From Streptomyces venezuelae ATCC 10712 (GTDB lineage Bacteria; Actinomycetota; Actinomycetes; Streptomycetales; Streptomycetaceae): a DNA stretch of 64,000 bases. The translations under genes and the position numbers were made by a program. The notes under the pieces were generated by a model, which made no database searches, was not told the origin of the DNA, and worked only from the letters and a program-made list of their open reading frames with translations. The stretch lies in the NCBI RefSeq assembly GCF_008639165.1, contig NZ_CP029197.1:992001-1056000 (forward strand), given 5' to 3'. This document shows, piece after piece, positions 35,934-44,233 of this stretch. The number at the start of each line of letters is the position of its first letter. Within the stretch, counting starts at the first letter, position 1.

Positions 35934-36734
35934 ATGACCGCATCGACCCCACCGACCGCCTTGGCCGCCTCGGCCGCCGCCTCCCGTGCCCCCGGCTCCC
36001 CGGACTCCCCCCACTCCCCTGCCTCACGGGCGGACCGGATCGGCGACGCGGCCCTCGACCTCCTCGTGGAGCGCGGCATGCGGGGCCTGACGCATCGCGC
36101 GGTGGACGAGCGGGCGGGGCTGCCGCAGGGGTCGACGTCGAACCACGCCCGCACCCGTCAGGCCCTCCTGGAGACGGCCGTACGGCGCCAGGTCCAGCTG
36201 GAGGCGCGGGTGCTGGCCCCGGACGAACTGCCGGGCGCCCGGACCGGCCCGACCACCGACGACGAGGGCGAGGGCGAGGCCACCGCCGGCGCCGCCACCG
36301 GTGCCGGGGCCGGGGCCACCGCCGACTCGGAGGCCAAGGCCACCGCCGACACCGAGGCCGCCACCGACCAAGCCGACCCGCGCCTCCGCACCGCAGCCCT
36401 CGCGGACGCCCTCTCCCTCGCCCTGCACCGCTACCTCACCGACCACCGCGCACTGCTCGTCTCGCGCTACGAACTGGCCCTGGAGGCAACCCGCCGCCCC
36501 GAACTCCGCACCTTCTTCGACGCCGCCGGTTCCGCCTTCCGCGACCCGCTGGTCGCGATGACGACGGCGGCCGGATCACCGGAGCCCGAGCGGCACGCGC
36601 TCTCCCTCGTCGCCTGGTGCGAGGGGCTGATGTTCTCCTGCGCCGCCGGCTCCTTCCACGCGGCCGTACCGAGCCGCGCCGAACTGCGGACCGGCTTCGA
36701 GGAGTTGCTGCGGGGCATGCTCGGGAGCCGGTGA
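35934..36734 (+). CDS. TetR family transcriptional regulator
   Basis: A 266-residue TetR regulator, longer than usual. An Ala/Ser/Pro tail (about 1-30) precedes the DNA-binding domain (about 32-78, RIGDAALDLLVERGMRGLTH and LPQGSTSNHARTRQALLETA). An acidic Ala/Thr/Glu/Gly insert (about 100-145, GEGEATAGAATGAGAGATA) follows and is not part of the normal fold. The ligand domain resembles TetR_C members acting on oxidoreductase genes. The two palindromes upstream indicate control of the divergent FAD monooxygenase and itself. Confidence 0.88.
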   Translation: MTASTPPTALAASAAASRAPGSPDSPHSPASRADRIGDAALDLLVERGMRGLTHRAVDERAGLPQGSTSNHARTRQALLETAVRRQVQLEARVLAPDELPGARTGPTTDDEGEGEATAGAATGAGAGATADSEAKATADTEAATDQADPRLRTAALADALSLALHRYLTDHRALLVSRYELALEATRRPELRTFFDAAGSAFRDPLVAMTTAAGSPEPERHALSLVAWCEGLMFSCAAGSFHAAVPSRAELRTGFEELLRGMLGSR

Positions 36735-36794
36735 CGGCCCGGCCCGCCCGGAATACGGTGGCGCCGCGGATGACCATGGGGCACGATGCCGCGC

Positions 36795-37322
36795 ATGACC
36801 ACCGAACGTACTGAATCCATCCCCCGCGTCGACCCCTCCACCACCTCCGGCGAGCGCGAGGCGCTCGAGCAGTGGCTCGACTGGCACCGTGCGACCCTGG
36901 CGAGGAAGTGCGAGGGGCTGGACGACGCCCAGCTGCGCACCCTCTCCGCCGCGCCCTCGGACCTCAACCTGCTGGGGCTCGTCCGGCACATGGCCGAGGT
37001 CGAGCGCGGCTGGTTCCGCAACGTCCTGGCCGGCGAGAAGGCGGCCTGGATCTACGCGACCGACGAGGACAACGACCGGGACATCCACGTCACGGACGAG
37101 GACACCTACGAGGAGGCGTACGCCACCTGGCAGGCGGAGATCGCCCACGCGAACGCGCTGGCCGCCGGCCACGGCCTCGACGACATCGGCGTCGGTAAGC
37201 ACCGCGGCGGGAAGACGTACAACCTCCGCTGGATCTACCTCCACATGATCGAGGAGTACGCCCGCCACAACGGCCACGCGGACCTCATCCGGGAGCGGGT
37301 CGACGGCGCGACCGGCTACTGA
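36795..37322 (+). CDS. DinB family protein (DUF664)
   Basis: A 175-residue four-helix-bundle protein of the DinB/DUF664 family frequent in actinobacteria. Putative metal-ligand histidines are at three spaced sites: LDWHRATLARKC (about residue 32), LVRHMAEVERGWF (about 60) and HMIEEYARHNGHADLIRE (about 155-172). Some relatives are thiol-dependent S-transferases using mycothiol, others are uncharacterised. ATG 36795 gives the common MTTERT start; ATG 36786 is also possible. No clear ribosome site precedes either. Confidence 0.85.
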   Translation: MTTERTESIPRVDPSTTSGEREALEQWLDWHRATLARKCEGLDDAQLRTLSAAPSDLNLLGLVRHMAEVERGWFRNVLAGEKAAWIYATDEDNDRDIHVTDEDTYEEAYATWQAEIAHANALAAGHGLDDIGVGKHRGGKTYNLRWIYLHMIEEYARHNGHADLIRERVDGATGY

Positions 37323-37349
37323 CGGCCCCCGGCCGGCCACGGACGGAAC

Positions 37350-37372
37350 GGCGGGCCCACGACGGGCCCGCC
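37350..37372 (+). terminator. Terminator after the DinB gene
   Basis: GGCGGGCCC (37350-37358) and GGGCCCGCC (37364-37372) form a perfect 9-bp stem with loop ACGAC, 28 bases past the stop. Confidence 0.75.
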
Positions 37373-37429
37373 ACCGACCGGTCCGAGGGGGGTCGACGGG
37401 ATCGAGGGGACCGGTCGCCGCACTTCTCC

Positions 37430-37508
37430 GGTCAAGGTCGGCCCCGCCCTCGGGTCGAGGCCCGCCCTCGGGCCAAGGCCCGGCCCCGGGTCAAGGCCCC
37501 ATCCCCGG
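37430..37508 (+). repeat. Imperfect tandem repeats of about 19 bases
   Basis: Four degenerate units follow the pattern GGTCAAGGCCCGCCCCCGG (for example starting near 37431, 37453, 37471 and 37489). They sit in the 247-base gap before the small lipoprotein gene, and nothing else is seen in that gap besides the terminator. Confidence 0.45.
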
Positions 37509-37569
37509 CTCACCCCTACGGGGCATTCCCCGCCGGTAGCGGCGCGAAGATCCACGCCGGGCCAGCAGA

Positions 37570-38058
37570 GTGACGCGGGTGCATGGAACCCGAACCACAG
37601 CGAAGATCCTGGTCGGAGCGGCCGTGGCCGCCCTCGCGGGCTGCGTCTCGGTGGACACCCCGCCGACGGCGCCCGGGCCCGCCCCCGCCGCGGAGACCGT
37701 GAGCCCCGGCCGGGACGTGGCCCCGCTGATCGTCGAGGGCCCGGCCCTCGAAGCCCTCGAAGCGGCGCTGCCCGCTCCCCCGTCGTCCGCTCCGCCCCGC
37801 GCGGCGCCTCCGGCCGAGCCGCACCGGAGGGCGGCCCCGGCCCGTCCGGCGGCGCCGCGCCCGGAGGCCGTACCGCCACAGCGTGAACGGCCCGCCCCGG
37901 TGACCCGCCCAACCCTTCCGCGCCTGCCGGAACTGGGCGAGCTCCCGAAGGACCCGCCGGTGTCCCGGGCGGACGTCTGCGAGCTCGGCGAGCGGTACGG
38001 CGGCTGGGCGCCCGGCAGCGACCAGTCCAGGATCTGCCACGGCACGTACGGCCGCTAA
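37570..38058 (+). CDS. Small Pro/Ala-rich lipoprotein, unknown function
   Basis: A 162-residue predicted lipoprotein. The signal peptide TTAKILVGAAVAALAGC ends in the lipobox LAGC, so Cys25 would be lipidated. A long Pro/Ala/Arg-rich spacer follows (about residues 30-125), then a short conserved-looking C-terminus (ADVCELGERYGGWAPGSDQS and the end CHGTYGR) with two cysteines that could form a disulfide. The latter resembles a motif repeated in several Streptomyces secreted proteins, but I cannot name it. GTG 37570 is used; GTG 37579 is also possible. It is a single gene, convergent with the TPR-like gene. Confidence 0.7.
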   Translation: MTRVHGTRTTAKILVGAAVAALAGCVSVDTPPTAPGPAPAAETVSPGRDVAPLIVEGPALEALEAALPAPPSSAPPRAAPPAEPHRRAAPARPAAPRPEAVPPQRERPAPVTRPTLPRLPELGELPKDPPVSRADVCELGERYGGWAPGSDQSRICHGTYGR

Positions 38059-38091
38059 GGCGCTGCGGCCCGTCCCCTGACTCCCCCCCGG

Positions 38092-38577
38092 TCACTCCCC
38101 CCGGAGCCGTAGCTCCAGGCGCTCGATCGCGGCCCGCACCCCGTTCCCGTAGCCGTCGTCGTCCAGGTGGTCCGAGGCGGCGCGGGCCCGGTCCAGGTGG
38201 ACCCGCGCGGCGTCGGGCCGCTGGAGTTTGACGTAGTCGGCGGCGAGGTTGAGGTGGAGCGAGGGGTACAGCGCCCGCAGGGCGATCGCCGAGCCGTGCT
38301 CGGCCAGCCGCTCCTCCGCCAGGCCCTCCGCCGCGCTCAGGGCCCGCAGGTCCCAGGCGAGCTCGGTGTCGGGGTCGTCCTGGGCGTCCGCCATGTAGTG
38401 CGCGAGGGTGCACCGGTGCAGCGGGTCCCCGTCGGGGCCGATCTGCTGCCACAGGATCCCGAAGCGGTTGCGGGCCTCCTCGCGGTCGCCGCCGTGGAGC
38501 AGCATCATGGCCTGCCCGATCCTGGTCATGACCCCGTCGTCCGACACCTGCTGCTGCTCGGTCACCGCGACCTCCAC
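38092..38577 (-). CDS. TPR-like hypothetical protein
   Basis: A 161-residue all-helical acidic protein. Two tetratricopeptide-like units can be seen (about residues 17-50, GQAMMLLHGGDREEARNRFG, and 105-150, LHLNLAADYVKLQRPDAARV). No catalytic motif, signal peptide or membrane helix is visible. Its function is unknown. It lies 57 bases downstream of ung on the same strand and may be its operon partner. Confidence 0.75.
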   Translation of the reverse strand: MEVAVTEQQQVSDDGVMTRIGQAMMLLHGGDREEARNRFGILWQQIGPDGDPLHRCTLAHYMADAQDDPDTELAWDLRALSAAEGLAEERLAEHGSAIALRALYPSLHLNLAADYVKLQRPDAARVHLDRARAASDHLDDDGYGNGVRAAIERLELRLRGE

Positions 38578-38634
38578 CCGCTCACCACTGGGAGAGCCGA
38601 CGCTAGCCGCACGCGGCCCGGATCCGGCCGAGGC

Positions 38635-39318
38635 TCAGCCGAGGTCCGGGATGCGCCAGTCGATCGGCTCGTGGCCCTGGGCCGCGACGGCCGCGTTGAT
38701 CTGGGTGAACGGATTCGATCCGAAGAACTTCTTCGCCGAGAGGGGCGAGGGGTGGGCGCCCTTCACGACCACGTGCCGCTCCTCGTCGATGAGCGGCAGC
38801 TTCTTCTGCGCGTAGTTGCCCCAGAGGACGAAGACGGCCGGGTCGGGGCGCGAGGCGACGGCGGTGATCACCGCGTCGGTGAACTTCTCCCAGCCCTTGC
38901 TCTTGTGCGAGTTCGCCTCGCCGGAGCGGACCGTCAGCACCGCGTTGAGCAGGAGGACGCCCTGCTGGGCCCACGGCATCAGATAGCCGTTGTCCGGGAT
39001 CGGGTGGCCGAGCTCGGCCTGCATCTCCTTGTAGATGTTGCGCAGGGAGGGCGGTGTCTTGACCCCGGGCCGGACGGAGAAGCAGAGCCCGTGGCCCTGC
39101 CCCTCGCCGTGGTACGGGTCCTGCCCCAGGATCAGGACCTTGACCTTGTCGTACGGGGTGGCGTCGAGCGCGGCGAAGACCTCGTCCTTCGGCGGGAAGA
39201 CCGGCCCCCTGGTGCGCTCCCCCTCGACGAACTCGGCGAGCTCGGCGAAGTACGGCTTCGCCAGTTCCCCGCCGAGAACATCCCGCCAGGACTCGGGCAG
39301 CACGCTGATGTCGGTCAC
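38635..39318 (-). CDS. ung: Uracil-DNA glycosylase
   Basis: A 227-residue family 1 UDG that removes uracil from DNA. The water-activating motif is LILGQDPYHGEGQGHGLCFS (catalytic Asp near residue 66). The DNA-minor-groove loop is GAHPSPLSAKKFFGSNPF (about residues 190-207). GTG 39318 is the start because GGAGG lies nine bases upstream; a TTG at 39327 would touch the Shine-Dalgarno sequence. The TPR-like gene follows. Confidence 0.95.
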   Translation of the reverse strand: MTDISVLPESWRDVLGGELAKPYFAELAEFVEGERTRGPVFPPKDEVFAALDATPYDKVKVLILGQDPYHGEGQGHGLCFSVRPGVKTPPSLRNIYKEMQAELGHPIPDNGYLMPWAQQGVLLLNAVLTVRSGEANSHKSKGWEKFTDAVITAVASRPDPAVFVLWGNYAQKKLPLIDEERHVVVKGAHPSPLSAKKFFGSNPFTQINAAVAAQGHEPIDWRIPDLG

Positions 39319-39367
39319 GGTGAACAACCTCCGGTGGACGTTCCTGATCTACGTCCCAGAACCTACC

Positions 39368-39422
39368 GGGGGCCACTGACAGTGGCCCCCGCGGTCCCCG
39401 CACCGGCCGAAACGGCCGGTGC
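39368..39422 (-). terminator. Two consecutive hairpin terminators
   Basis: GGGGGCCACT/AGTGGCCCCC (39368-39390, loop GAC) and GCACCGGCCG/CGGCCGGTGC (39400-39422, loop AAA) are perfect 10-bp stems. They follow the stop of the leftward binding-protein gene and separate it from ung. Confidence 0.8.
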
Positions 39423-39434
39423 CGGGAGGTCCTG

Positions 39435-41012
39435 CTACCAGCTGGCCCGGCGGTAGAGCTCCCAGACCTGCATGACCGTCTGCGGGTCGAGGGCGCGCTC
39501 GCCGCCGCCGATGTCGTCGGCGGCCGCGATGTACAGCTTGCCCTGCCACAGCGGCAGCAGCCGGACGTCCTGGACCATGATCTCCTGGGCCTCCACGAAC
39601 TCGTCCGTGACGGCTCCGCGGTCGCTCTCGCGGCGGGACTTCGGGAGCAGCTCGCCGGTGATCCGGGGGCTCACGTAGGGCGTGCCGAGGACGTTCTCCT
39701 TGCCCAGGAAGGGGGCGACGAAGTTGTCCGGGTCCGGGAAGTCGGGGAACCAGCCGCGGCCGAAGACCGGGTACTCGCCCTTCTGGTAGCCCGCCTGGAA
39801 GTCCTTCCACGGCTTGCCCTGGAGGGTGATCTTGAACAGGCCGGACTCCTCCAGCTGGCGCTTGAGCTCCTTGAACTCGGCGGCGGTGGAGGAGCCGTAC
39901 CGGTCCGTGGTGTACCAGAAGGTCAGCTCGACGGGGTCGGTGATGCCGGCCTCGCGGAGGATCTTCTTGGCCTTCTGGGCGTTCGGCGAGCCGTAGCGGT
40001 CGAAGAACTTGGTGGTGTGGGCGGCGATGCCCTTGGGCACCATCGAGTACAGGGGCTCGGCGGTGCCCTGGTAGACCTTGTTGACCAGTTCGTCGCGGTT
40101 GACGAGCTGGGCGACGGCCCGGCGGACGGCCGGCTTGGCGACGGTCGGGTCCTGGGCGTTGAAGACGAGGTAGCGGATGTCGGCGCCGGTCGACTCGACG
40201 ATCTGGAGGCCCTTGTTCTCGGGCTTGTCGTCCTGGAGTGCGACGACCTCCTCGGCGGTGAGGCCGCGGTAGGTGGCGTCGATCTCCTGCTTCTTGAGCG
40301 CGGCGACCATGGCGTCGGACTCGTCGAAGTAGCGGATGGTGACTCCGCCGTTCTTGCGGTCCGCGAAGCCCTTGTAGGTGGGGTTCTTGGTCAGCTCGGC
40401 CGTCTCGCGCTCGGTGTACTTGTCGAGGACGTACGGCCCGGAGCCGGTGACCTTGCCGTCGGTGCGGAGCCGGTCCGCCGGATACTCGGCGGGGTCCACC
40501 AGCGACATCGCGGGGGTGGCGAGGACGAACGGGAAGGTCGCGTCCGACTTGTTGAGCCGGAAGACGACGGTCCGGTCGCCGACGGTCTCGATCTTGTCGA
40601 GCGAGCCGAGCATGCCGTTGGGGCCGCCCTTGTGGTTGATCGTGCGGATGCGCTCGATCGAGTACTGCACGGCCTTGGCGTCCAGTTTGTGCCCGTTGGA
40701 GAAGGTGAGGCCCTCCACGAGCTTGCACTCGAAGACCCGGCTCGACGTGTCCGAGAACTTGCAGTCGGCGGCGTCCGAATCCGGAGTCGTACTGCCCGTC
40801 GGGAAACTCACCAGGGTCTGGAAGACGTTCCGGAAGAGCTCCCATGAATTGTCCCAGGCCGCAGCGGGATCAAGCGTGGTGGGAGAACTCGTCGTACCGA
40901 CGACGATTCGCTGGTCCCCGGCGGAATCACTGTCCGAGAAGACACTGCATCCGGTCACAAGGGATATGGACACAAGGGCTGCAGCGGCCTGCAGACTGGT
41001 CCGGTTGAACAC
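39435..41012 (-). CDS. ABC transporter substrate-binding lipoprotein (family 5)
   Basis: A 525-residue oligopeptide/nickel-type solute-binding protein (SBP_bac_5). The signal peptide QAAAALVSISLVTGCS ends in the lipobox VTGC, so it is a lipoprotein on the outer face of the membrane. The body contains the family features TTLDPAAAWDNSWELFRNVF, LSNGHKLDAKAVQYSIER-like (FSNGHKLDAKAVQYSIERIR) and RYLVFNAQDPTVAKPAVRRA. No permease or ATPase gene is adjacent, so it is an orphan component. GTG 41012 is preferred, because GGAG lies seven bases before it; the GTG at 41018 is too close. Confidence 0.9.
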   Translation of the reverse strand: MFNRTSLQAAAALVSISLVTGCSVFSDSDSAGDQRIVVGTTSSPTTLDPAAAWDNSWELFRNVFQTLVSFPTGSTTPDSDAADCKFSDTSSRVFECKLVEGLTFSNGHKLDAKAVQYSIERIRTINHKGGPNGMLGSLDKIETVGDRTVVFRLNKSDATFPFVLATPAMSLVDPAEYPADRLRTDGKVTGSGPYVLDKYTERETAELTKNPTYKGFADRKNGGVTIRYFDESDAMVAALKKQEIDATYRGLTAEEVVALQDDKPENKGLQIVESTGADIRYLVFNAQDPTVAKPAVRRAVAQLVNRDELVNKVYQGTAEPLYSMVPKGIAAHTTKFFDRYGSPNAQKAKKILREAGITDPVELTFWYTTDRYGSSTAAEFKELKRQLEESGLFKITLQGKPWKDFQAGYQKGEYPVFGRGWFPDFPDPDNFVAPFLGKENVLGTPYVSPRITGELLPKSRRESDRGAVTDEFVEAQEIMVQDVRLLPLWQGKLYIAAADDIGGGERALDPQTVMQVWELYRRASW

Positions 41013-41110
41013 GTGCACGCTCCTCGTTCAGCCACGGGTCGGCCGACGATACCGCAGCACCCCGCCAGGTCAATGTTCGAGCCTGACGGGGCACTTGAGG
41101 CATTCGACGT

Positions 41111-41157
41111 ATAACCGGGCTCAATCCGGACACGAAATCCGGAAAGTGTCCGGTTAT
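41111..41157 (-). terminator. Hairpin after the SDR gene
   Basis: CCGGACAC (41126-41133) pairs with GTGTCCGG (41146-41153), and ATAACCGG (41111-41118) can alternatively pair with CCGGTTAT (41150-41157). It begins three bases past the stop of the leftward SDR gene. Confidence 0.6.
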
Positions 41158-41160
41158 CGG

Positions 41161-41928
41161 TCACCCGACTCCGGCGTTCAGGAAAATCCCGCCGTCGACG
41201 ACGAGCGTCTGACCGGTGATCCACTCCGACTGCGAGGAGGTCAGGAAGGCCGCCGCGCCTCCGATGTCCGCCGGCTCGCCGAGCCGGCCGAGCGGATAGG
41301 CGGCCGCCGCCTCCGCCTCACGGCCCTCGTACAGCGCCTGCGCGAACTTCGTCTTCACGACCGCCGGGGCGATGGCGTTGACCCGCACGACGGGCGCGAA
41401 TTCATGGGCCAGCTGAATGGTCAGGTTGATCATCGCGGCCTTGCTGATTCCGTACGCGCCGATGAAAGGCGAGGCGGACACGCCGGCGACCGAGGCGATG
41501 TTCACGATCGCCCCGCCGTTGTCCTTCTGCCAGGCGTGCCAGGTCCGCTGCGCGAAGCCGAGCGCCGAGACCACGTTGGTCTCGAAGACCTTGCGGGCCA
41601 CCCCGAGGTCCAGGTCGGCAATCGGGCCGAAGACCGGGTTCGTACCGGCGTTGTTGATCAGGAAGTCCACCCGGCCGAAGCCGTCCATCGCGGCCTCGAC
41701 GGCGGCGGCCTGGTGGGCCTCGTCGTGTGCCTTGCCGGGGACGCCGATCGCCCGGTCGGCCCCGAGGCGCTCCACGGCCTCCTTGAGGGCCTCCTCGCCG
41801 CGTCCGGTGATGACGACCCGGTCGCCGCGGGCGACGAGCGCCTCGGCGATGCCGTAGCCGATGCCCCGGCTCGCGCCGGTGATGAGGGCGACCTTGCCGG
41901 ACAGCTCCGGCCGTTCCTGTGTGGTCAT
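41161..41928 (-). CDS. SDR family oxidoreductase
   Basis: A 255-residue classical short-chain dehydrogenase/reductase. The cofactor motif is ITGASRGIGYGIAEAL (about residues 17-32), then NNAG (about 90), the catalytic serine in NIASVAGVSASPFIGA and the YGISK motif (about 158-162). The arginine in the cofactor strand (VVITGRGEE) suggests NADP(H). It is similar to FabG-type 3-ketoacyl reductases. It lies 29 bases downstream of a second SDR gene on the same strand, so the two form an operon; the shared substrate is unknown. Confidence 0.88.
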   Translation of the reverse strand: MTTQERPELSGKVALITGASRGIGYGIAEALVARGDRVVITGRGEEALKEAVERLGADRAIGVPGKAHDEAHQAAAVEAAMDGFGRVDFLINNAGTNPVFGPIADLDLGVARKVFETNVVSALGFAQRTWHAWQKDNGGAIVNIASVAGVSASPFIGAYGISKAAMINLTIQLAHEFAPVVRVNAIAPAVVKTKFAQALYEGREAEAAAAYPLGRLGEPADIGGAAAFLTSSQSEWITGQTLVVDGGIFLNAGVG

Positions 41929-41957
41929 GGGTACCGTGCTCCTCTCGCTGCCGGTCG

Positions 41958-42719
41958 TCAGTTGAGCGGGCCGCCGGCCACGTACATGACCTGGCCGGAG
42001 ACGAAGCCGGCGTCGTCGCCCGCGAAGAAGGCGATGGCGTTGGCGACGTCCTCGGGGCGGCCGACCCGCTGCACCGGGATCATGGACGCGGCGGCGGCCT
42101 GGAAGTCCTCGAAGCCCATGCCGACGCGCTCGGCGGTCTGCGCGGTCATCTCGGTCACGATGAAGCCGGGGGCGACGGCGTTGGCGGTGATGCCGAACTT
42201 GCCGAGCTCCTTGGCCAGGGTCTTGGTGAAGCCCTGCAGTCCGGCCTTCACGGCCGCGTAGTTGGCCTGGCCTCGGTTGCCGAGCGCCGAGGAGGAGGAC
42301 AGCGAGACGATCCGGCCGAAGCCCGCGTCGACCATGTGCTTCTGGCAGGCCTTCGCCATCAGGAAGGCACCCTTGAGGTGCACGTTCATGACGAGGTCCC
42401 AGTCCGACTCGGACATCTTGAAGAGCAGGTTGTCGCGGAGCACGCCCGCGTTGTTGACGAGGATCGTCGGCGCGCCGAGCTCGGCGGCGACCCGCACGAC
42501 GGCGGCCTCCACCTGGGCGCTGTCGGAGACGTCGCAGCCGACCGCGAGGGCCCGGCCGCCCGCCGCGGTGATCTTCTCGACGGTGTCCTTGCAGGCCGCC
42601 TCGTCGAGGTCGAGAACGGCGACGGCGCGGCCCTCGGCCGCGAGGCGGAGCGCCGTGGCGGCCCCGATGCCCCGTGCGGCACCCGTGACGACGGCTACGC
42701 GCTGCTCGGTGGTGGACAT
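41958..42719 (-). CDS. SDR family oxidoreductase, FabG-like
   Basis: A 253-residue classical SDR. Motifs: VVTGAARGIGAATALRLAAE (about residues 10-29), NNAG (about 88), SLSSSSALGNRGQANYAAVK (catalytic Ser, Tyr and Lys, about 138-157), and PGFIVTEMTA. The acidic residue after the second strand (VLDLDEAA) suggests NAD(H) preference, unlike the downstream SDR. A pair of SDR genes near fatty-acid-type enzymes may act on 3-hydroxyacyl-CoA. The promoter region (42720-42839) contains GAGCGACCGCTTAG, possibly a TetR-type half-site. Confidence 0.88.
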   Translation of the reverse strand: MSTTEQRVAVVTGAARGIGAATALRLAAEGRAVAVLDLDEAACKDTVEKITAAGGRALAVGCDVSDSAQVEAAVVRVAAELGAPTILVNNAGVLRDNLLFKMSESDWDLVMNVHLKGAFLMAKACQKHMVDAGFGRIVSLSSSSALGNRGQANYAAVKAGLQGFTKTLAKELGKFGITANAVAPGFIVTEMTAQTAERVGMGFEDFQAAAASMIPVQRVGRPEDVANAIAFFAGDDAGFVSGQVMYVAGGPLN

Positions 42720-42839
42720 GCTTGGTTCTCCTCGCCCTTGGATCGTCCCTGGTCGCGGTCGAACCCGCCGTCCGCTCCTGCGTCCCGCACATGAGCGACC
42801 GCTTAGTATCGTCCGCAGAACGAGACGCTAGAAGCCCTG

Positions 42840-42868
42840 GCACCCGGTGTCAACGGCCCACCGGGTGC
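42840..42868 (-). terminator. Terminator of the HipA/DUF3037 operon
   Basis: GCACCCGGTG (42840-42849) and CACCGGGTGC (42859-42868) form a perfect 10-bp stem with a 9-base loop, downstream of the DUF3037 stop. Confidence 0.75.
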
Positions 42869-42924
42869 ACCCGGTCACTCCCCGTCGCCGAGCGGGGGAA
42901 CGGGCGGCCGTACGGCGGAAGGAC

Positions 42925-43308
42925 TCAGCGCACCAGCAGGTCGAGCAGCCGCTCCACCTCGGCCTCCGGGTCGGCGGTGAGGCCCGTGTGGACGGGGCCC
43001 GGCTGGACGACGGTGGAACGCGGCGCGATCAGCCAGCGGAAGCGCCGGCCCGCGTCGTCGCGGGCGGCCTGTCCCGCCGCGTCCCCGCCCAGACAGACCC
43101 CCTCGACGGCCCGCAGCGCGGCCCGTACGCCCGTCACGTCGGCGGACGGGTCCAGCGCCGTCAGCTTGGTCTCGTCCAGGTGCGTCCGCGCGGCCACGAA
43201 CGACCGGGCGCGGCAGTAGACGACCACACCGGCGTTGAAGAACTCGCCGCGCTCCACCCGGGGCACGACCCGCAGCAGCGCGTACTCGAAGACATCGCGG
43301 TCGGTCAC
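42925..43308 (-). CDS. DUF3037 domain-containing protein
   Basis: A 127-residue protein of the DUF3037 family. The motif FEYALLRVVPRVERGEFFNA followed by VGVVVYC-like strand (AGVVVYCRARSFVA) is the family hallmark. The function is unknown. The GTG start overlaps the stop of the HipA-like kinase gene (GTGA), so it is translationally coupled to it. This kinase/DUF3037 pairing is common across bacteria, suggesting a joint function, but no role is established here. Confidence 0.85.
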   Translation of the reverse strand: MTDRDVFEYALLRVVPRVERGEFFNAGVVVYCRARSFVAARTHLDETKLTALDPSADVTGVRAALRAVEGVCLGGDAAGQAARDDAGRRFRWLIAPRSTVVQPGPVHTGLTADPEAEVERLLDLLVR

Positions 43309-44150
43309 GTGGTGCTGTCCTTCTCGGTGGAGTGCGTCCGGGGAGCGAGGCGCTCGGCGAGCCAGCCGGGAGGCTGCTGCGGCCGGCGCTCGCTGCGCGG
43401 ACCGAGGGTGATCCGCTCGTGGATGGTGGCGGCGCGCGGCAGCAGCGCGGAGACGTACGCGGCGCGCACCTCGTCCGTGCTGTCGAAACCGGGCTCGTCG
43501 ACCAGCCACTCGTCGGGGACGTCGGCGGCGACCTCCTCGAGCAGCTCGCGGGTGACAAGCGGCGCCAGCTCGGCGGCCGCGGCGGCGACGTCCGGCCCGA
43601 ACGGGGCGAGCGCGTGGTCCGAGGCGTCGTACGGCTTGGCGGCGGAGGCCTGCGCACCGGGCCAGTTGTGGTGCCAGATCATGGTGGCGCCGTGGTCGAT
43701 GAGCCACAGGTCGCCGTGCCAGACGAGCATGTTCGGGTTGCGCCACGACCGGTCGACGTTGTTGATCACCGCGTCGAACCAGACGACCTTCCCGGCCTCC
43801 TTCGGGTCGACCTCGTACGCGAGCGGGTCGAAGCCCAGCGAGCCGGGCAGGAAGTCCATGCCCAGATTGAGCCCGCCACTCGCCTTGAGCAGCTCCTGCA
43901 CCTCCTGATCGGGCTCGGAGAGCCCGATGACCGGGTCGAGCTGAATGGTGACGAGCTCAGGCACCCGCAACCCGAGCCGCCGCGCGAGCTGCCCGCAGAC
44001 GACCTCGGCGACCAGGGTCTTCCGCCCCTGCCCGGCGCCGGTGAACTTCATGACGTACGTGCCGAGATCGTCGGCCTCGACGATCCCGGGGAGCGAGCCG
44101 CCCTCGCGCAAGGGCGTGACGTAGCGGGTCGCTGTCACTTCGGTAAGCAT
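43305..44150 (-). CDS. HipA family kinase
   Basis: A 281-residue stand-alone HipA/PI3K-like kinase-fold protein. The Gly-rich/lysine region is in GTYVMKFTGAGQGRKTLVAE (about residues 30-49), and the catalytic/DFG-like parts are in FDAVINNVDRSWRNPNMLVW (about 124-143) and LWLIDHGATMIW (about 147-158). ATG 44150 gives the typical MLTEVTATRY start. It lacks a HipB-type antitoxin next to it, so a persistence toxin role is not supported. It is the first gene of a two-gene operon with DUF3037. Confidence 0.85.
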   Translation of the reverse strand: MLTEVTATRYVTPLREGGSLPGIVEADDLGTYVMKFTGAGQGRKTLVAEVVCGQLARRLGLRVPELVTIQLDPVIGLSEPDQEVQELLKASGGLNLGMDFLPGSLGFDPLAYEVDPKEAGKVVWFDAVINNVDRSWRNPNMLVWHGDLWLIDHGATMIWHHNWPGAQASAAKPYDASDHALAPFGPDVAAAAAELAPLVTRELLEEVAADVPDEWLVDEPGFDSTDEVRAAYVSALLPRAATIHERITLGPRSERRPQQPPGWLAERLAPRTHSTEKDSTT

Positions 44151-44233
44151 GACGTCTATTCTCACCTGCCCCCACGGGCAGGCCTGCGGGGAAGGTCGGG
44201 AGTTCCCCTCTTCGTCCGGCTCGGGCGGGTTCT

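Noticed and set aside
37323..37569. CRISPR-like array in the tandem repeats near 37430
   Set aside because: Units are degenerate, only about 19 bases long and without unique spacers; no cas genes.
43305..44150. HipBA toxin-antitoxin system
   Set aside because: No HipB-type DNA-binding gene is adjacent; the partner is DUF3037.
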